Position numbers and translations under genes: made by a program
Source of the DNA: Corallococcus sp.
GTDB taxonomy: Bacteria; Bacillota; Clostridia; Christensenellales; CAG-314
Length of the DNA: 64,000 nucleotides
Assembly (NCBI GenBank): GCA_023665205.1
Contig: JAMPEJ010000003.1
Coordinates: 165,101-229,100 of the forward strand
Direction of reading: 5' to 3'
Notes under the pieces: model-generated
Seen by the model: only the letters and a program-made list of their open reading frames with translations
What the model was told of the DNA's origin: nothing
The model's database searches: none
Part shown: piece after piece, positions 1-7,399 of the stretch
How positions within the stretch are numbered: position 1 is the first letter of the stretch
Layout of the letters: each line of letters begins with the position of its first letter

Positions 1-1525
1 ATACGTCGGTGCTGCTGACGGTTTTGTCTTCCGCATTTTTAACGAACAAATCCAACGTAGTAGTATCGCTTTCGTACAGTTGATCGTCAACCAAGGAATA
101 TACAATCCTGTAAACAGGCTTGTTATCCGCCAATACGTCGCTTGCAAGCGGAGTAATGACGCCTGCGCTGGTTATGCAATTTTCGTAACCTTCTGCAACT
201 TCCTCGCCTTTGACTAAAATAGGATCTTTGGTCCAATCGTTGGTCTTGGTATCCCACTTGTACACTTTGTAATTGACCGTTACGGAACCGTTATCGATGT
301 AGCGGAGATTTGTTTTGATCGTGTAGTTAGCGTCTACCGTCAAACCGTTGTCGCGCGTGGAGATCATATCCGACGTAAGGCCGTTATTGTCTCTGTAAGC
401 GGGAGCGGATGCATCGCCGAACCAAATATCGATACGGTCGGAACGGACTTCCGTACCTGCGTTATCCGTCAAAACCGTGCCGTTGCTGTCTTTTACGACA
501 AAACGGAATACCCACCAACCGATACGGCTTGTGCTGCTTGTAGTACCGATAACGTTGATGTCAGTGCCGATTTCAACAGTATTCCAACTGGCAAAATCTT
601 TGTAGTCTACCGTCGGCGTAGCGTATTGAACGTAAACTTTGTCCGATCCTTCGGCTACGGCAAACCTCTTGGCCGTGTCTCCGGTGGTAAACGTCGCGAC
701 GTTATCGTCGCCTTTTTCGTAGTTGACTGAACCGAGCGACAAACCGTTGCGGGTCACAGCAACCTTTTTGGTAGTATCAAAAACCAACTTGACAGACTTG
801 TCCGCAAGCGTGCCTTCCCATGTGCCCACGAATTTGTTATCGCTGTCGCTGCTTTCTGTTTTATTGAGAGTAGCCGTTTTTGTTATGCCGTTTTGTTCCC
901 ACTCCACGCTCAACTCAGTGTCGGACGCAAGAGACGCCTTCCAATTACCGAACTTGAGGGTGTAGGAAATACCCTTGAATATACTTTCCACCTTGGCCTC
1001 GTCTGCAAGCCAATCGTAATCGAATTGGAAAGTTTCCGAAGCGCCTTGAACCTTGTCCACGTTTTTTACTTCGTCCAACTCGGCAAAGGTACTGTCAACG
1101 TATGCGATTTCGCGGCGGGCAAAAGTTTTGGTATACAATTCCACACGGGGATCGCCCTCGTTTTCGCCGGCTGTTGTGTCTTTGAAAGTCAACGTGTTTG
1201 CGGCAGAATCGTAAGTAACTTCCAACGTAACGTCGTCCTTATCAAACGTAGGCGTAAAAACTCCGGACACAAACGAATACTTGCCGGAGACGTTAGCAGT
1301 ACGCGTAGTTGTGGATTCTCCCGTCGTTTCTTTGTACTTTATGGTGCCGGAGAATTCCTTTTCCGTAACTTTGATACGGCTGCCGTCATCGTTTGCGGCG
1401 TCGTTTTCCGCCCAAGCGCCGACAAGATTAGGAGCGCTGCCGTCTGCTGCGAAAGCTACCGCCGAAACGGAAAATACGCTTACGCAAAGCACCAATGCTA
1501 TCAACAAACTTACTATCTTTTTCAC
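1..1525 (-). CDS. secreted surface protein, 3' end cut by the window edge
   Basis: The reading frame stays open from a GTG at 1525 to the window edge, giving the first 508 residues. The start is fixed by GGAGG six bases upstream of GTG. The N-terminus is a clear signal peptide (MKKIVSLLIALVLCVSVF, then an alanine-rich cleavage region ending AFA/ADG). The mature part is Thr-, Asp- and Val-rich and looks like successive beta-sandwich modules of about 100 residues. No catalytic motif was recognised. The C-terminus is outside the window, so the anchor (LPXTG, transmembrane or none) is unknown. A sigma-A type promoter and a small hairpin precede it. I infer an extracellular or cell-wall protein of unknown function. 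Confidence 0.75.
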   Translation of the reverse strand, partial: MKKIVSLLIALVLCVSVFSVSAVAFAADGSAPNLVGAWAENDAANDDGSRIKVTEKEFSGTIKYKETTGESTTTRTANVSGKYSFVSGVFTPTFDKDDVTLEVTYDSAANTLTFKDTTAGENEGDPRVELYTKTFARREIAYVDSTFAELDEVKNVDKVQGASETFQFDYDWLADEAKVESIFKGISYTLKFGNWKASLASDTELSVEWEQNGITKTATLNKTESSDSDNKFVGTWEGTLADKSVKLVFDTTKKVAVTRNGLSLGSVNYEKGDDNVATFTTGDTAKRFAVAEGSDKVYVQYATPTVDYKDFASWNTVEIGTDINVIGTTSSTSRIGWWVFRFVVKDSNGTVLTDNAGTEVRSDRIDIWFGDASAPAYRDNNGLTSDMISTRDNGLTVDANYTIKTNLRYIDNGSVTVNYKVYKWDTKTNDWTKDPILVKGEEVAEGYENCITSAGVITPLASDVLADNKPVYRIVYSLVDDQLYESDTTTLDLFVKNAEDKTVSSTDV

Positions 1526-1537
1526 AATATTCCTCCG

Positions 1538-1553
1538 CACGGGTAAAACCCGT
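1538..1553 (-). promoter_or_regulatory. hairpin directly upstream of the ribosome binding site
   Basis: The sequence acgggt-aaaa-cccgt forms a short stem in the 5' untranslated region of the secreted protein gene, immediately next to its GGAGG. It could stabilise the mRNA 5' end or modulate initiation. No known riboswitch was recognised. Confidence 0.4.
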
Positions 1554-1603
1554 AATTGCGTTGCGGAACTATACTTTGGGCATAGTACCACATATATACG
1601 GAT

Positions 1604-1632
1604 ATTTTACCTTTTTTGAGTTTTGTTGTCAA
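1604..1632 (-). promoter_or_regulatory. sigma-A promoter of the secreted protein gene
   Basis: On the minus strand TTGACA, a 17-bp spacer and TAAAAT are followed by a leader of about 70 nt to the GTG at 1525. The rest of the 1526-1867 intergenic region, including the lead-in to the divergent transporter gene, shows nothing else I recognise. Confidence 0.7.
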
Positions 1633-1867
1633 CGGTTTGCAAGCAAATAGACTGCGCTTTGCCTCAAAAGGCACGGTAAAACCACTTGCGCGCACAACAA
1701 ACTAACCTTTTGTTGAAAAAACGCATAGCATAAAACGTACAGACGCACCTTGCGGCCAAAAGGCTTTATACGGCGCAACCCGTCACTGAAAAGACAAGAA
1801 GTCGGCGACTGCTTAGCGTACCCGCATATCGGGCATACATACAAACCGCGCCGCGTTGGAGAAACGA

Positions 1868-2389
1868 ATGAATAACGTACTGTTTGTGATATTTACCGCC
1901 GTATGCGTTTCGATAGACAGTTTTATCGCGGGTTTTTCGCTTTCGCTAAACAAAAGAAAAAGCGTAACTCTGCCGATGACGGTTGCGGCAGTCACTTTTG
2001 TTATGTGCCTTATTGCCGGAGTTGCGGCAACGCTTTTGCACGGTGCGTTGCAGCAATACGGCAGTTTTATCGGCGCAAGTATTTTGATATGCTTGGGGAT
2101 CGCCAATTTGTTGAGGCGCAACTCGCAAACGCTGGAAAACGTTTCTTTTTTTCAATGTTTTGCAATCGGCTTCGGCGTAGGTTTGGACGGTGCGGCGGCT
2201 ACCCTATCGCTTGTGCTGCAAGGGATGGGCGACGCCTTGACGGTTTCGCTGATAGTAGCTTTAACGCACTTTTTTACCGTTTATTTGGGACAGCATATGG
2301 CAACGAAAAATATACCGGCAAAGCACGCCAATCTTTTTGCGGCGGCAACGTTTTTCGTGCTGGCTGCAATAAAACTTTTGGATATATAA
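1868..2389 (+). CDS. MntP/YtaF-family membrane transporter (putative Mn2+ efflux)
   Basis: A 173-residue polytopic membrane protein with about six hydrophobic segments. Two repeated halves carry the family signature with a membrane aspartate: SIDSFIAGFSLSL near the N-terminus and GVGLDGAAATLSL near residue 105. This matches the DUF204 (MntP/YtaF) family, members of which export manganese. The ATG at 1868 is preceded by GGAG seven bases upstream; an upstream in-frame TTG overlaps that site and is rejected. In Clostridia, YtaF members are linked to sporulation, so either MntP or YtaF is possible. It is a single gene, ending at a bidirectional terminator shared with ileS. Metal specificity is inferred from the family only. 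Confidence 0.75.
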   Translation: MNNVLFVIFTAVCVSIDSFIAGFSLSLNKRKSVTLPMTVAAVTFVMCLIAGVAATLLHGALQQYGSFIGASILICLGIANLLRRNSQTLENVSFFQCFAIGFGVGLDGAAATLSLVLQGMGDALTVSLIVALTHFFTVYLGQHMATKNIPAKHANLFAAATFFVLAAIKLLDI

Positions 2390-2406
2390 ATCGCTAAAAC
2401 GCAAAC

Positions 2407-2438
2407 AAAAAACGCTTAAAAAATTTCAAGCGTTTTTT
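2407..2438. terminator. bidirectional terminator between mntP-like gene and ileS
   Basis: A perfect 11-bp inverted repeat (aaaaaacgctt / aagcgtttttt) has A/T runs on both sides, so it works as an intrinsic terminator for the convergent genes on both strands. Confidence 0.85.
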
Positions 2439-2475
2439 ATAGTACAATTTGTCTTTTTCGTTGGAATACCCGAGC

Positions 2476-5400
2476 CTACGCCTTTGTGAGATACAGCGTG
2501 AATATTTCGCCGTTCAAATCCCATTCCTTTGCAAAAGCGCCGTCTTTTGCCGCAACAACTGCGTTTGCAAGCGTACCGCCAGCAATCTCCGCAACGTTAT
2601 TTGCAAATATCTTTGCCAGACGTTCGTCCGCATCGTAACCTACGATTATATGGTCGGTAACGACAAAGTTGCATTCCTTGCGCATGGTTTGAATTTTTGA
2701 AACAATCTCGCGCACGATGCCTTCTTCTATAAGGTCGTCGGTGAGAGTAACGTCCAATGCTACCGTATCGCCGCAGTCGGATACCACCGAGTAACCGTCC
2801 TTGTTACGGCTGGAAACCAACAAATCCTGTTCCTCCACAACGACCTCTTCACCGTCGATATCGAAGGAGTGCTTGCCGCCGTTTTTGACTGCGTCCACCA
2901 CTTCGCGCGCCTTTGCGCCGAGATTCGCCAAATGCTCGCGGATCTTAATGAGCAACTTGCCGTACTTGGGTCCCAACGTTCGCATTTGCGGTTTGACTTC
3001 GTAATCTGCAAATCCGCCCGCGTCTTCCACCATTACGACTTCTTTGACGTTAAGTTCGTTTTTGACTATTTCCGTCATTTCTTCGTCAAAGTCTCCCTTT
3101 GTTGCCACGTACATTTTGGATAGAGGCTGACGGTTTTTGATATTGGCGGCATTGCGGGCGCTACGTCCCAACACCACTATGTCCAATACTTTTTCCATTG
3201 CTGAATTCAAACGTTTGTTGATACGTTTTTCGTCGGCCTTGGGGTAACTGCACAGATGCACCGATTTTGGTGCGTCGGCAAAAAAGTTTGCCGTAATATT
3301 TTGATATATGCTTTCCGTAATAAACGGCACAAAGGGCGCTGCAACCTTAACAAGAGTATCCAAAACGGTGTACAGCGTCATATAAGCGGCCTGTTTGTCC
3401 GCCGTCCACTCGCTTCCCCAATAACGCTCGCGCGAGCGGCGCACGTACCAATTGGACAGCATATCCGTAAACTTTTCTACGGCACGGGCAGTCTCGGTAA
3501 TTTCGTACCGCGACAAACCTTCGTCCACCGTCTTGACAAGTTGGTTCACTTCCGACAATATCCACTTGTCCATAAGAGTAAGTTTGCACTTTTTAAGATC
3601 GTACTTGCTCGGATCGAAGTCGTCGATATCGGCATACAATACGTAAAATGCATAGGTATTCCACAACGTACCCAAAAAGCGGCGTTGCGTTTCCGATACG
3701 GCGTCGTCGTAAAAACGGCTGGGCAGCCACGGACTGGACGACGTGTAAAAATACCAACGCACTGCGTCCGCGCCTTGCTTGTTGAAACTGTCCCACGGAT
3801 CTACTACATTACCTTTGTGTTTGGACATTTTAACGCCGTGCTCGTCGCCGACAAGCCCCAAAACGATACAGTTTTTGAACGGCGCTTTGCCGAACAGTAA
3901 AGTAGAAACGGCAAGCAGCACATAAAACCAACCGCGCGTTTGGTCGACGGCCTCGCTTATGAAATCAGCCGGAAAATACTGTTCGAACAAATCCTTGTTT
4001 TCAAACGGGTAATGGAACTGCGCGTAAGGCATCGAGCCGCTGTCAAACCAACAATCGATAACTTCCGGCGTGCGAACGTACTCGCCGCCGCATTCACACT
4101 TCCACTTGCAACCGTCGATAAACGGACGGTGAAGTTCTATATTTTCGCTGCAACCGCACTTGTCCGCAAGTTCCTTTCTGCTGCCGATAACGTGCACCTT
4201 GCCGCACTTATCGCACACCCAAACCGGTAACGGCGTACCCCAATATCTGTCGCGGGAAATACCCCAATCGATCACGTTTTCCAAAAAGTTTCCCATACGG
4301 CCCGACCCGATCGTCGGAGGGATCCAATTGACGGAAGCGTTTGCAGCAAGCAGTTTTTCTTTTACGGCTGGGTCGGTCATCTTGACAAACCAAGACTTAC
4401 GCGCGTAGTAAATAAGCGGAGTATCGCAGCGCCAACAGTGAGGGTAACTGTGTTCGTACATAAGTTCGCTAAACAGCAAACCGCGCTGTTTCAAGTCGCG
4501 CAAAATCTGCTTATCCGCAGCCTTGCAGAAAACACCGGTAAGGTCGGAGCACCCCGCCACAAACTTGCCGTCCTCGCCGACAAGTTGCACAAGAGGCAGA
4601 TTATACCTACGCCCGACGTTTGCATCGTCCTCGCCGAATGCCGGCGCTATATGAACTATACCCGTGCCGTCGGTAAGCGTTACGTAGTCGTCGTTGGTAA
4701 CAAAGTAGCAATCTTCCTTTGGGTGCGCGTAGTCAAAAAGAGGCTTGTAATGCATTCCCTCGTAGTAAGCGCCTTTATGAATTTCCGACACGGAGTACGT
4801 GCCTTCCTCAAAATGTTTGCTCACAAGTTCGTTTGCCAAAATATAGCGCGCCCCTTCGTGTTCGACAGTAGCGTAGTCAAAGTCGGCGTTCATACACAAC
4901 GCAACGTTACTCGGCAGCGTCCAAGGCGTGGTAGTCCAAGCCAAAAAGTAAGTATCGGGTTTATCAACCAATTGAAACTTAGCAACGGCGGACTTTTCCT
5001 TGACGTCCTTGTACCCTTGGGCAACTTCGTGACTGGACAAAGCCGTTCCGCAACGCGGGCAATAGGGGACGATTTTGAAACCTTTGTACAAAAGCCCTTT
5101 TTCGTGAATTTGCTTTAACGCCCACCACTCCGACTCGATGTAGTCGTTATCGTAGGTGACGTAGGGATGTTCCATATCCGCCCAGTAAGCAACGCGATCG
5201 GATAGTTGTTCCCACTCGCCCTTATATTTCCACACCGATTCCTTGCACTTTTCGATAAAAGGTTCTATGCCGTATTCTTCGATTTGCTTTTTACCGTCGA
5301 TACCGAGCAGTTTTTCCACTTCCAATTCCACAGGCAAACCGTGTGTATCCCAACCGGCCTTGCGCAGTACCTTTTTGCCCTTCATTACTTGATAACGCGG

Positions 5401-5604
5401 GATAAGATCCTTTATGGAGCGCGTAAGCACGTGCCCGATATGCGGCTTGCCGTTAGCCGTCGGGGGACCGTCGTAAAAGGTGAAACAACCGCTGCCTTTA
5501 GCCGCAGTTTGCTCGAATATTTTGTTTTCCCTCCAAAATTTGAGAACTTCTTTTTCTCTGTCAACAAAGTTCAACGAACTGTCAACTTTTTTGTATTTGG
5601 ACAT
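2476..5604 (-). CDS. ileS: isoleucyl-tRNA synthetase, long (type 2) form
   Basis: 1042 residues. Class I synthetase attaching isoleucine to tRNA-Ile. The HIGH motif is at residues 55-58 in a PTANGKPHIGHVL context, and the KMSKS-type loop reads KMSKHKGNV. An editing (CP1) domain and a long C-terminal extension follow. Total length and the PTANGKPHIGH/GWDTHGLPVE context resemble the eukaryote-like IleRS2 class, which in other bacteria is less sensitive to mupirocin. The start at 5604 is set by AGGAGG in the leader; upstream in-frame codons run through repeats and are not used. Expression is probably controlled by the long T-box-like leader upstream. Confidence 0.95.
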   Translation of the reverse strand: MSKYKKVDSSLNFVDREKEVLKFWRENKIFEQTAAKGSGCFTFYDGPPTANGKPHIGHVLTRSIKDLIPRYQVMKGKKVLRKAGWDTHGLPVELEVEKLLGIDGKKQIEEYGIEPFIEKCKESVWKYKGEWEQLSDRVAYWADMEHPYVTYDNDYIESEWWALKQIHEKGLLYKGFKIVPYCPRCGTALSSHEVAQGYKDVKEKSAVAKFQLVDKPDTYFLAWTTTPWTLPSNVALCMNADFDYATVEHEGARYILANELVSKHFEEGTYSVSEIHKGAYYEGMHYKPLFDYAHPKEDCYFVTNDDYVTLTDGTGIVHIAPAFGEDDANVGRRYNLPLVQLVGEDGKFVAGCSDLTGVFCKAADKQILRDLKQRGLLFSELMYEHSYPHCWRCDTPLIYYARKSWFVKMTDPAVKEKLLAANASVNWIPPTIGSGRMGNFLENVIDWGISRDRYWGTPLPVWVCDKCGKVHVIGSRKELADKCGCSENIELHRPFIDGCKWKCECGGEYVRTPEVIDCWFDSGSMPYAQFHYPFENKDLFEQYFPADFISEAVDQTRGWFYVLLAVSTLLFGKAPFKNCIVLGLVGDEHGVKMSKHKGNVVDPWDSFNKQGADAVRWYFYTSSSPWLPSRFYDDAVSETQRRFLGTLWNTYAFYVLYADIDDFDPSKYDLKKCKLTLMDKWILSEVNQLVKTVDEGLSRYEITETARAVEKFTDMLSNWYVRRSRERYWGSEWTADKQAAYMTLYTVLDTLVKVAAPFVPFITESIYQNITANFFADAPKSVHLCSYPKADEKRINKRLNSAMEKVLDIVVLGRSARNAANIKNRQPLSKMYVATKGDFDEEMTEIVKNELNVKEVVMVEDAGGFADYEVKPQMRTLGPKYGKLLIKIREHLANLGAKAREVVDAVKNGGKHSFDIDGEEVVVEEQDLLVSSRNKDGYSVVSDCGDTVALDVTLTDDLIEEGIVREIVSKIQTMRKECNFVVTDHIIVGYDADERLAKIFANNVAEIAGGTLANAVVAAKDGAFAKEWDLNGEIFTLYLTKA

Positions 5605-5642
5605 AGAGTTTAGCCTCCTTAATAGTACAATTGCTTTTTGAA

Positions 5643-5686
5643 CGTCATTTCGACCTAAGACAACAGCCGAAGCGGAGAAATTTAGG
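5643..5686 (-). repeat. REP-like dispersed palindromic repeat, copy 1
   Basis: Reads on the minus strand as a relative of GATTTCTCCGC...GGTCGAAATGAC. It lies 40 bp upstream of ileS, inverted relative to the next copies. Confidence 0.65.
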
Positions 5687-5704
5687 CAAAACCGCACAAA
5701 TAAT

Positions 5705-5750
5705 TTCGGTTGCGCTTGCGCTGGATGTCTCGGCGTTGCTCGACATGACA
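5705..5750 (+). repeat. REP-like dispersed palindromic repeat, copy 2
   Basis: gcttgcgctggatgtctcgg followed by a GCTCGACATGACA end, which matches the family core with compensatory changes that keep the stem. Confidence 0.65.
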
Positions 5751-5756
5751 TTATTA

Positions 5757-5813
5757 GATTCGGTTACGCTTGCGCTAGACCTCTCCACGCGCTGACGCTT
5801 GGTCGAGGTGACA
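5757..5813 (+). repeat. REP-like dispersed palindromic repeat, copy 3
   Basis: gcttgcgctagacctctcca ... ggtcgaggtgaca: the same unit in tandem with copy 2, the stem again kept by paired changes. Confidence 0.65.
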
Positions 5814-5827
5814 TATTGTAATTTTAA

Positions 5828-5866
5828 TAAAATAAAAAGAGCAGGGCGTTTGAAAAAACGCTCTGC
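5828..5866 (-). terminator. intrinsic terminator inside the ileS leader
   Basis: Minus strand: an 11-bp stem (gcagagcgttt / aaacgccctgc, one G-U pair) followed by a run of T. It lies 220 bp before the ileS start and downstream of the T-box-like stem, where the regulated terminator of a T-box leader would be expected. Confidence 0.65.
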
Positions 5867-5921
5867 AAAAAGAGTTTACCATTTCAAACAGGTACGCTTG
5901 ATTGCAACGAAAAGTGGTTTT

Positions 5922-5970
5922 TGCGGCTTCGCCTAGATTTCTCCGTGCGCTGCGCTTAGTCGAAATGACA
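5922..5970 (+). repeat. REP-like dispersed palindromic repeat, copy 4
   Basis: gcttcgcctagatttctccg ... gcttagtcgaaatgaca. It sits between the T-box-like stem and the terminator of the ileS leader, as if inserted into the leader. Confidence 0.65.
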
Positions 5971-6119
5971 CAAGAATGTCGGCATCGAAACGACAAAAAT
6001 AACCGAAAACATTGCGCAATACAAGTTATACCGTGTGCTGCGATAACGGAACACTACCGTATTTGACTACTACGTTCATATGCGCAACGCTGTAATGTTA
6101 CGCAAAAAAACGGTTCGCC

Positions 6120-6265
6120 GAATCTGCTTGCAAGGTGATGGCTGAATACCACACGAGATTTATCTCGCACTTTCGGTAAGATTAGTCGCGCCTTGCACCG
6201 CTTTTGGCACGCTCTCTGTGCAAATCTTGTTCCGCAGTCTTGTCCCTGCTCAAACGCATTTTATA
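6120..6265 (-). promoter_or_regulatory. T-box-like leader (Stem I) upstream of ileS
   Basis: On the minus strand the sequence folds as a T-box Stem I distal arm: helix AAGATT (6223-6228) / AATCTT (6178-6183), an AGAGAG bulge (6212-6217), helix CGTGCC / GGCGCG (6206-6211, 6187-6192) and an apical loop with the conserved GGTGCAA (6193-6199). A hairpin resembling Stem II follows. I could not find a convincing GGTGGTACCGCG antiterminator box or name the specifier codon, so the assignment is provisional. The next gene downstream is ileS, a classical T-box target. Confidence 0.5.
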
Positions 6266-6278
6266 TTTGATTTTCTAC

Positions 6279-6307
6279 ATTTTAGCAAATTGCTTGAAAC
6301 TTGGCAA
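6279..6307 (-). promoter_or_regulatory. promoter of the ileS leader transcript
   Basis: Minus strand TTGCCA, 17-bp spacer, TAAAAT. It starts a leader of about 660 nt running through the T-box-like stem, the repeats and a terminator to ileS. Confidence 0.65.
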
Positions 6308-6397
6308 GTGATTTATCATTTATTTGCCCACTGATGATCTTCCTTCTTGCCTAACCGAAAACAGTTTAGCCAAATGTGCTCAATATAATCGATTCTA

Positions 6398-7057
6398 TTA
6401 TAAAGTAACTACTTCCATTATATCACGCAATCTTGGATCAATCAACTCTAGCATATCAGAATAAATTATACAGTGAAATTTCTCTAAAGCAATATCTACT
6501 GTAGTCTTATCCTTACCTTGACCGATTGAAAAATCCAATTCACTATCCTTAATCGCCCTATACAATATATCTACACATTTGCTATTAAAATAGTTTATAT
6601 CGATTAGCAGATATTCATTCGAAATACAACGTGACAACAAAGCCGTCAAACCAATCTTTCCACTCACATCCTCAGAACTCGCAATTCTAAGTATTGATTC
6701 TTTAATTGCGGCAATTTGTTCCGCAAATTGTCTGGCTTGTTCAAAGGAATCGCCTAGAAGTATTAAATTCTTATTGACATAGTTATTTGGATTCTGCGAT
6801 TTATACGGCTTGGCACTTGTAATGATTTCGTCCTTGCCCGCGAGTCTAACTAACATTTTAAGCCAAACATTTGTTTTTCTTTGCTCCGACAAAAGTTGCA
6901 TGAGTTGGGTTGAAATTGCAGATAAATTGTCGCAAGAACTACTTAAATCGTGTAACGTACTCTCCATATTTATTATTAATTGGAGCATTTCTTTTTCACG
7001 ATCCTCTTTTTCTTGGCGATGTTGCTCTACTTGATATTGATATTCATTCCAATCCAT
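6398..7057 (-). CDS. hypothetical 219-residue coiled-coil protein
   Basis: I do not recognise this protein. It has no signal peptide or membrane segment. Residues 1-75 are charged and heptad-like (KEDREKEMLQLIINMESTL), suggesting a coiled coil. The remainder is mixed alpha with many Ile, Asn, Ser and Lys residues. The start at 7057 has AAAGGAG ten bases upstream. Base composition is visibly AT-richer than the flanking genes, and codon use is relaxed, which hints at acquisition by transfer. It stands alone between the ileS leader and a DUF896 gene, so context gives no function. Confidence 0.6.
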   Translation of the reverse strand: MDWNEYQYQVEQHRQEKEDREKEMLQLIINMESTLHDLSSSCDNLSAISTQLMQLLSEQRKTNVWLKMLVRLAGKDEIITSAKPYKSQNPNNYVNKNLILLGDSFEQARQFAEQIAAIKESILRIASSEDVSGKIGLTALLSRCISNEYLLIDINYFNSKCVDILYRAIKDSELDFSIGQGKDKTTVDIALEKFHCIIYSDMLELIDPRLRDIMEVVTL

Positions 7058-7116
7058 ATGATTGATTCTCCTTTAGAATATTTTTATACAAAAACTATTT
7101 TTAAAATTTGATTTTG

Positions 7117-7335
7117 CTAATTTTTATTGTCGGACTTCTTTTTCAGTTTGCGTTCGTTGCCGTTTTCGTCTACAACGTAAGTGTTGTCCAAAGTTTGAAT
7201 CACGCCCTTGCGCCACTCGGCAATATACTCGGCACGCAGTTGTTGCTGCTCCGCCTTTTCCGCGTCCGTCAAGCCTTCCGCCGTTTTGGACTTGCGTGCA
7301 AGTTGATTTATTCTGTCTATTTTTTCGTTAAGCAT
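7117..7335 (-). CDS. DUF896 (UPF0291, YnzC-like) small protein
   Basis: 72 residues, matching the usual 65-80 of DUF896. It opens with the family pattern MLNEKIDRINQLARKSKTA and continues GLTDAEKAEQQQLRAEYIAEW, an N-terminal helical hairpin. The C-terminus is basic (KLKKKSDNKN). The biochemical role of the family is not established. The ATG at 7335 has GGGGGAA nine bases upstream; an in-frame extension to 7371 lacks one. It is encoded after the leucine-rich surface protein on the same strand but with a 64-bp gap. Confidence 0.8.
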   Translation of the reverse strand: MLNEKIDRINQLARKSKTAEGLTDAEKAEQQQLRAEYIAEWRKGVIQTLDNTYVVDENGNERKLKKKSDNKN

Positions 7336-7399
7336 TACAATTTTCCCCCGAATATTTATACAAAATTTCAAATATCAAGTACGCAACGAGTGCTGCGCT

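Noticed and set aside
1650..1860. Manganese (yybP-ykoY) riboswitch before the MntP-like gene
   Set aside because: I looked for the conserved motif blocks and could not find them in order.
5605..5751. 49-residue N-terminal extension of IleRS
   Set aside because: It runs through a repeat and past a perfect AGGAGG-ATG start, and does not resemble IleRS.
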